Below are positions 58,208-64,000 of a stretch of 64,000 bases of DNA, piece after piece. The position numbers and the translations under genes are program-made. The stretch spans positions 620,001 to 684,000 of the forward strand of contig JAGMUV010000023.1 in assembly GCA_020744425.1 (NCBI GenBank), given 5' to 3'. The number at the start of each line of letters is the position of its first letter. The stretch's first letter is position 1. Below the pieces are notes generated by a model, which worked only from the letters and a program-made list of their open reading frames with translations, did not search any database and was not told the origin of the DNA. The DNA comes from Dactylonectria macrodidyma. Taxonomy: Eukaryota > Ascomycota > Sordariomycetes > Hypocreales > Nectriaceae.

Positions 58208-58420
58208 CAAGTAGATTGGAAGTCCATTATTACAATGAGTTGAACATTACAGTGGGGTTGCTTTCATCCTCATGCCAATTCGTGTTGTAGATGTAAACCA
58301 ACAGCTTAGTGCTTTTGTTCTTTTTTCAATGGCTAATTGTCTTTCAAAGCTGGGATGAAATGACAGATAATTAATTATGGAAGGACAGTCCACTAATCCA
58401 TGTTCACTATACAAAACTAG

Positions 58421-59345
58421 CTACAGGAGAAAATCGCCTCCAGACACCTTGAGAATATGCTGATACTCCGGCTCAAACTGCATGTACATCACTTCTGGAG
58501 TACCAGTCCCTTGCTTGGTGTACTTGGCCTCCTGATCATTCACGTACGTCCTCTTCAAGCTAGACCCATTCGGCGCAACAGCGGCCTCGACTAGCAACTG
58601 AGTCTGGCACGCACGCTCTAAGGCAATGAAGAAGGCCGCAGCCTCACCAATCGTGCCTCCGGACGTGAGAATGCCGTGGTTCTGCAAGATGACATTCTTC
58701 TTGTGCGCACCAAGTGCATCAGCAATACGTCCGCCCTCTTCCTTGGCGAAGACGACGCCGCCAAAGTTCGCATATACGGCCAAGTCGTCGAAGAACATGC
58801 AACTATCCTGGTTCAGCATCTCAATGGGCTTGCCGAAGGTCGACCACGCGCGGCCGTATGGGCTGTGCAGGTGGCAGGCAGCGTTGATGTCAGGTCGACG
58901 CTTATGGATGGCGGCGTGGATGATGAAGCCGGCCGTGTTGACGGGCTTGTCGGCGCCTCCAATGCGGTTTCCGTCTTCGTCAATGTGAACCATGTCCGAG
59001 ACGGTCAAGAGGCCAAAGTGAATGCCATACGGGTTGATCCAGAAGGTGTCTGGTTTGACAGGGTCTGTGATGCTCGTAGTTAGCACTTGGGCCTTGTCCT
59101 AGACAACCCTTGCAGTACTCACCTCTTAAGCTAATATGTCCGCTACCTCCGTCCGCATATCCGAGCTTTGCAAAGACACGGAACGCGCCCGCCATTTGCT
59201 CCAGCTGCCATTTCCTCGTCGCTTCCTTGGTGGGAAACGAAGGGATTCTGTGCACTCTCCTCACGCCTCCATCGGCAGTGGGGGTGGTGTTCAAGCTGGA
59301 AGTGGGCTTGGACACGGTTTCAGCGACTGTAACGGTTGATGACAT
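58421..59345 (-). CDS. Class II aldolase/adducin-fold protein
   Basis: Two minus-strand exons (59123-59345 and 58421-59064) give 288 residues. The ATG at 59345 was chosen because an upstream in-frame extension begins with TTG. The fold shows Gly-Gly-Ser-Gly-His-Ile-Ser at its start, and the metal-binding pair His-Leu-His in Ala-Cys-His-Leu-His-Ser-Pro-Tyr-Gly with a further His in Gln-Asn-His-Gly-Ile-Leu. Zinc-dependent members cleave or isomerise phosphorylated or free hydroxy-oxo acids and sugars; fungal members of this length are mostly uncharacterised. It diverges from the 2-oxoadipate dioxygenase gene over two CGG-N6-CCG sites. Whether it is an aldolase, decarboxylase or epimerase cannot be told from sequence. 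Confidence 0.83.
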
Positions 59346-59758
59346 TTTGGATTGAGTATGCAATTGTTTGTCCTCGTGATTCTTTAGACTGGTGGTCGAT
59401 ATGTGAAGCGTTCTGTATCTTCAACCCCGCGATGGCCGGGTATAAAGAGTAGCATCCTGTGGCGACTCGGTAACCCCCGAGAGTGGTCAGCTTCAGTCCC
59501 GTTGCTTGATGCACCCCGACCGTCGATTTATTTGCTAATGACTCGGCTGGTTCCGCGACTGGAGCATGAGATGCCGTGATGCTTGAGCAGTGTAATGCCG
59601 TACGAGATGCAGTTGCAGGCATCTCATGAAAGAAATCTCATTAATACAGTTCGAACATTCACTGTCAATTTAAATGGTCTCTATTTCTATACTCACCCGC
59701 GTATCACTGACTACTCTGTTTGATCACCACTAAACACCACACCTTGTCTTCTATCAAC
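59346..59758. promoter_or_regulatory. Divergent promoter with two CGG-N6-CCG sites
   Basis: CTCGG-TAACCC-CCGAG is at 59466-59481 (a ten-base perfect palindrome around the N6) and TCGG-CTGGTT-CCG at 59543-59555. Both lie between the aldolase-like and DUF1338 genes. Confidence 0.55.
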
Positions 59759-61225
59759 ATGTCCTTTACAAGTCTTACTTCTGAACTTACGGCCACGCCG
59801 GGTCAACTGATGACCAGCCCGTACGCGGATCCCAATGACATTCGCAATGCCTTTACAGTCGCCATGTCGACCATGTACCGGAACGAGGTCCCCTTGTATG
59901 GGGACTTGGTCCGCATCGTTCGCACCGTCAACGAAGGCGTTTTAACCGGCCGCTCCCAGTCACTCAGTCCATCTAAAAGCGCTAGCTATGCTGCATCAGA
60001 GCGTCTTGATCTTGAGCGGCACGGGGCAATCAGACTGGGAACGCCGTACGAGCTCAGAACTGTTCGTCGGCTCTTTTCCGTCATTGGATTGAAGCCCGTC
60101 GGCTATTACGACCTCTCAGTCGCCGGTTTGCCAATGCATGCGACTTGTTTTCGACCCGTCGAAACAGCTGCGCTGGCGAAGAACCCATTTCGTGTTTTCA
60201 CTACGCTTCTCCGGCCTGAGCTGCTTCAGGACGAGGAAGCTCGAAAACTGGCGACTACTCTTATAGATCGACGAGAAATCTTTAGTCCAAAACTTCTTGA
60301 GCTCCTCGACGTTGCAGAACACAACGATAATCGCCTCTCGCACCAAGAAGCTGAAATTTTTGTCACCGAAGCTATGAAAACATTCAGCTGGAGACCAGTC
60401 GCATCGGCCTCTGAGTCTGAGTACAAAACGCTCGTTTCGGAGCATCCCATCCTCGCAGATATTGCGTCATTCAAGAGCTCCCACATCAACCACCTCACCC
60501 CAAGGACGCTGGACATCACCGCCAGTCAAAAACGAATGGGCGCAGAAGGGCTGCAAGTCAAGGACAGGATTGAAGGGCCTCCGGCGAGAAAGTGTCCCAT
60601 TCTTCTGCGCCAAACGAGCTTCCTGGCGCTTGAAGAGCGAATCAAGTTTAGAAACGTCGAGGGCTCACTTGTCGAGGGTACGCATAGGGCTAGGTTTGGA
60701 GAGATCGAGGAGCGTGGAGCTGCTGTGACGAAAAAAGGGCGGAAGTTGTATGACCAGCTGTTGGTAGCCGCCATGGACAAGTACCGTGCCATCTCTACCA
60801 CAGATGAATCTGCCACAATGGACGAGATCCTGGCTGATGTCTTTCAAGCATACCCAGATGACTGGGATGAGCTTCGGAAACAAGATTTGGTGTATTGCAC
60901 CTACCAACTCACAGCCAAGCCCAGACCGGACACTCTGTCTGCCAACGCAACTCTAGAGTCACTGGTATCTGAGGGTTTCTTGAAAGCTGAACCCATCACA
61001 TATGAAGACTTTCTCCCCTTTTCTGCAGCGGGAATTTTCCAGTCAAACCTCCAGGCGGGGTCAAAAGAGCAGAGTGTTGAGAAGCAGAAAATGAGGCCTG
61101 ACCAAGCAGGATTCGAGACAGCTCTTGGATGCTCTCTACTGAGCGCCGATGCTTTGTATCTCAGGGCGCAGACGCATAGCTTGGAGCAATGCGCGATTGG
61201 ATCTGGATGGGATGTTCGGTTGTAA
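59759..61225 (+). CDS. 2-oxoadipate dioxygenase/decarboxylase family (DUF1338, HglS-like)
   Basis: An intronless gene of 488 residues; the ATG at 59759 is preferred over an upstream non-ATG extension. The family is the Fe(II) enzyme that, in Pseudomonas (HglS), converts 2-oxoadipate and O2 to D-2-hydroxyglutarate and CO2 in lysine breakdown. The hallmark Arg-His-Gly-Ala-Ile-Arg gives the iron ligand His88 and the substrate Arg92, with the same spacing as His70/Arg74 of HglS. A second ligand is expected at His245 (Asn-His-Leu-Thr-Pro-Arg) and a third in Phe-Gly-Glu-Ile-Glu-Glu-Arg-Gly near 315-318. All key positions are therefore present. The substrate may be 2-oxoadipate or another 2-oxoacid. 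Confidence 0.85.
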   Translation: MSFTSLTSELTATPGQLMTSPYADPNDIRNAFTVAMSTMYRNEVPLYGDLVRIVRTVNEGVLTGRSQSLSPSKSASYAASERLDLERHGAIRLGTPYELRTVRRLFSVIGLKPVGYYDLSVAGLPMHATCFRPVETAALAKNPFRVFTTLLRPELLQDEEARKLATTLIDRREIFSPKLLELLDVAEHNDNRLSHQEAEIFVTEAMKTFSWRPVASASESEYKTLVSEHPILADIASFKSSHINHLTPRTLDITASQKRMGAEGLQVKDRIEGPPARKCPILLRQTSFLALEERIKFRNVEGSLVEGTHRARFGEIEERGAAVTKKGRKLYDQLLVAAMDKYRAISTTDESATMDEILADVFQAYPDDWDELRKQDLVYCTYQLTAKPRPDTLSANATLESLVSEGFLKAEPITYEDFLPFSAAGIFQSNLQAGSKEQSVEKQKMRPDQAGFETALGCSLLSADALYLRAQTHSLEQCAIGSGWDVRL

Positions 61226-61302
61226 GAGCTTGCTTAGGTGTTAGATTAATACTACATTCCATATTTCGTGAGCTACATTTACAACAGTGATCTGAACCCG
61301 CG

Positions 61303-63612
61303 TCATTGCATATTCATAGGAGGCTGTTCAACATCAAACCCTTGCTCCCCAGGCTGAATATTTCTCATCCCCTGCAGCAATTCCTGCACCAGCCATTCCG
61401 AATCCATAGGAAACCCGCTATTATCCAACCCGACGATCCAATCCTCCAGAGGCGCCGGCTCAGGATTCGCCACGCCCTGGTTCAGCGTCGGCATGCTCAC
61501 CTCGGCGGCCTTACCCTCGTCGCCGCAGATCAAGCTGATGGTCCGTTCTGAGAGCAGCTCGAAGATGTCGCGGTAGGCGCCGGCGTTGCTCCACCGCTCG
61601 GCGATGATGACGAGAGCCGTGTTGCATGCCATGCAGGTGTTGATGACTTCCATTTTGCGCGCGGATTGCCTCAGACGGGGGGATTTCCAGATACAGTATA
61701 GATAGGTCAGGCCGCCGAGGAAGAGGATGTGTAGAGAACCCCAGGTGAACTGTATAGACTGGCTCTGGAACAGCCGTCGGTACAGCAGACACAAGTCGCG
61801 GGCCCTGTGGTAGCAAATCTCCAGGGCTTCTTCGACGCCATGTTCCTCTCCAGCTGGCGGCACATGGGTAATCCAGTACCGATATAGAATCAAGATCGAA
61901 TGATCATAAGCAAGCCTAAACCACTCTCGCGACGCAAAAACAGAAAGGGGATCCGTGTCGGAAATATCCGGTGGCAGAGGGATATCGGCGTGCCACTCCT
62001 CCAGCTCCTGCGCGAGCTTGTCGATGAGGGGCTTCTGAGCTACGTCTTGGCCTATGGACGTGTTGGTTATGGTTGGGTAGATGCTGTTGCCGATCTTGGA
62101 CCAGAGGCGACGCAGCTTGATGATGTGGATGGCTCCCGTCATGTGGGTTGGTGGTTCACTGTTGGAAGAGCGCGGGTCTTGGAGTAGACCGAGAGTGTTG
62201 ATGTTTTCATCGTCGATATCCAGAGGCATCTCGAACCATTGTTAGCCAAGTTTGTGATTCATCGTATACGAAACATACCTCTGCATCTATACAGTCATCG
62301 GGTATGCCGACCGGACGACCCAGTATGAAGGAAGCAACGCGGTCAATATCGTAGGCAACCCAAAAGCATCGCTTTGACATTTCCGCCACCAATGGATTGG
62401 ACTGCTTGCGGTACCGATTGACGCTCCGGTGATAGCCCAACTCGACGCAGTATCGGATGGCGACTCCAGAGATTCTCCTACAGAGTATTAGAGACGGACG
62501 GTTTCGGGTTTTAAAGCGACTTACCAGAGACTGCCCCCCGTAGGCGACCGGATGGAGTACACGGCACATGAAAGAAGACTTTGGATCGACTCGATGCTGT
62601 CGAGTTCGAGGACAGCGGGCTGGTGTTCAAGGGCCATGTAATAATACGACTCTGCTGTGCCGTAATGAGCCGGTCCAAGTGCAAGCGACGCAGTAGCATA
62701 TACCTGAAAGAGCTGTCAGTGGGAACCAGCAGGCAATGGTTGTCGAGAGACTGACCATCCAGACAAAGAACATAGCAATATCGCCAGCGGCATAGAGGTT
62801 ACCAGCCGCATCCGCCTTCATGCACTCATTCTCCCAAAACTCAAACGTCGGACGATGCAGAAACGGATACTGCGGATGCAGATTATTAAAATAGGCCTGC
62901 GACAGCGTCGACCCGAGGGCAGGCGAGGGAAAACTAATCGGGAACAGCCGAGCAGAGCTAAAGGCGGCATTCTCGGCCATGAGGACGCTGTTCTGCGAAC
63001 CACCGACCTTTCGCGGCAGCTTCATAGCCGCGCTGACGATGCGCGAGAACGAAACGGCCGATGAGGGGCCAAAGTAGTGAGGTTCTTTGCCTGCTGCGCT
63101 AAGACAGAGGAGAGCGACATCGGCGGACAACTGGTCGGCTGGATCATCGGCTTCAACGTGGGCTTCATCTGGGGCTGCGGATGTCGATGGCTGTGCTTCT
63201 GTCGCTTGTCGTTCCTGCTCGGATTCGACGAGATGGTCCAATGCAACATCTGGTCGTGTCTTTTGAAGCAGGCCTTCGAGATATGCGACGCGGGCTTCAA
63301 GGGATTGCATGTAATCCCGAGGCCGGTATAACCCTGTGGCAGGGTCTTCGACGAGACATTCTGACAGACGATAAGCTGCTTCATTCTTCATCCGTAGCAT
63401 GAAGACGTACCGCGTCCGCTCCTTGAGCAGTTTTGGCACTTGGGGCTTTGGCCATCACACTGCATAGCCATCAGCAACCGCCATGAACAAATAGGGTTAT
63501 TGAGTCGTACCTTGAGCTTCTTCTGCTTGCACCCGATACAGGCGAGCATGGTTCGCTCGCCCAGGCGCGGTCTCTTAACCGAGTGCAAGCTGTTTCTACG
63601 ACGAGGCAGCAT
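61303..63612 (-). CDS. Zn2Cys6 transcription factor with Fungal_trans domain
   Basis: A minus-strand gene with about six exons; ATG at 63612 and stop TGA at 61303-61305. The binuclear cluster is Cys25-x2-Cys28-x6-Cys35-x6-Cys42-x2-Cys45-x6-Cys52 and is interrupted by two introns, at residue 34 and just before Cys52. A short heptad-like segment after it (Tyr-Met-Gln-Ser-Leu-Glu-Ala-Arg-Val-Ala-Tyr-Leu) is the usual dimerisation coil and fits binding to inverted CGG triplets. The middle homology domain follows (Leu-His-Pro-Gln-Tyr-Pro-Phe-Leu-His). It lies next to the DUF1338 gene, and the CGG-N6-CCG sites in the three divergent promoters make it the likely local regulator. Its own upstream region shows no such site. 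Confidence 0.87.
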
Positions 63613-64000
63613 TATGGCGGAGGATTAAAGAGATGGTTCTTGATTCGACTGTTGCTTTGATAGGTATCAAGCATGAAGGTGGAGGAGATGGAATGAATGG
63701 CAGCGGGGCAGTTCAAGTCATGGTTGATGGGGCGGGCCATTGATAGCGAGTAGGTGTGCTAATGGCACCCCCTAGAAAATACCAGCTTCAGTGAAGGAAC
63801 AACCATTTCGGCTTGTTAGACTCATTTCTCCTCCCCTCCTCTTCAAGTCCGACTGTCGACAGCTGAGACAAAATGTCATCGCTACTACGCCACGGAATCA
63901 TGACCCATAGGCATTCAAACATTCAAGTCGATTTCTGGAAAGCTTATTACAATATGACTATCTTGTGTACACCTGATCCATGATACGAGAGCAGGGCCTG
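63613..64000. other. Upstream region of Zn2Cys6 gene to window edge
   Basis: Holds the promoter of the regulator. I see no coding frame and no CGG-N6-CCG site. Confidence 0.5.

Noticed and set aside
58249..58255. CAGTGGGG near the racemase 3' end as a further hxn element
   Set aside because: It does not match GAGTGGG or AAGTGGG and lies in a convergent 3' region.

Overview
The window is nuclear DNA from a filamentous ascomycete, probably a Sordariomycete of the Fusarium/Trichoderma kind, although the taxon is inferred only from style. The grounds are short GT-AG introns (about 47-90 nt) with CTAAC/CTAAT branch points, intron-split genes on both strands, fungal-only families (Zn2Cys6 and C2H2/Fungal_trans regulators, Dal5-type permeases, HxnR-type genes), and no operons or ribosome-binding sites. 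I recognise 28 protein genes. No RNA gene, transposon or CRISPR array could be supported. All starts given are true ATG codons.

Layout. 1-5468 is gene-poor. 5469-18855 holds mostly unlinked genes: a Dal5-family permease, an ER 3-hydroxyacyl-CoA dehydratase, a pyrroline-5-carboxylate reductase-like enzyme, a hexose-type transporter, a class IV sirtuin with a damaged-looking splice acceptor, and a secreted fasciclin protein.

20313-45261 is a catabolic cluster whose gene set matches the Aspergillus nidulans nicotinate (hxn) regulon: hxnY (2-oxoglutarate oxygenase), hxnW (SDR), hxnM (deacetylase-fold cyclic-imide hydrolase), hxnN (amidase), hxnV (phenol-hydroxylase-like FAD monooxygenase), hxnZ (MFS transporter), hxnT (old yellow enzyme), hxnX (salicylate-hydroxylase-like FAD monooxygenase) and hxnR (two-finger C2H2 regulator). 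An arylsulfotransferase gene sits between hxnT and hxnX. The molybdenum nicotinate hydroxylase (hxnS) is not in the window. The element GAGTGGG(A/G), or its complement, recurs in every promoter region of this cluster and is nearly absent elsewhere. It is my candidate for the HxnR site.

45653-50641 holds a Rieske oxygenase and a secreted GH43-like glycosidase. 51171-63612 is a second, apparently undescribed cluster: an FAD amine/amino-acid oxidase, a sugar-type MFS transporter, a D-2-hydroxyacid dehydrogenase, an Asp/Glu-racemase-family enzyme, a class II aldolase-like protein, a 2-oxoadipate dioxygenase/decarboxylase (DUF1338/HglS family) and a Zn2Cys6 regulator. Its three divergent promoters all carry CGG-N6-CCG palindromes, the classic form of a Zn2Cys6 target. 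By family knowledge the hxn pathway ends in 2-hydroxyglutarate and HglS also makes (D-)2-hydroxyglutarate, so the two neighbouring clusters may feed the same product into central metabolism.
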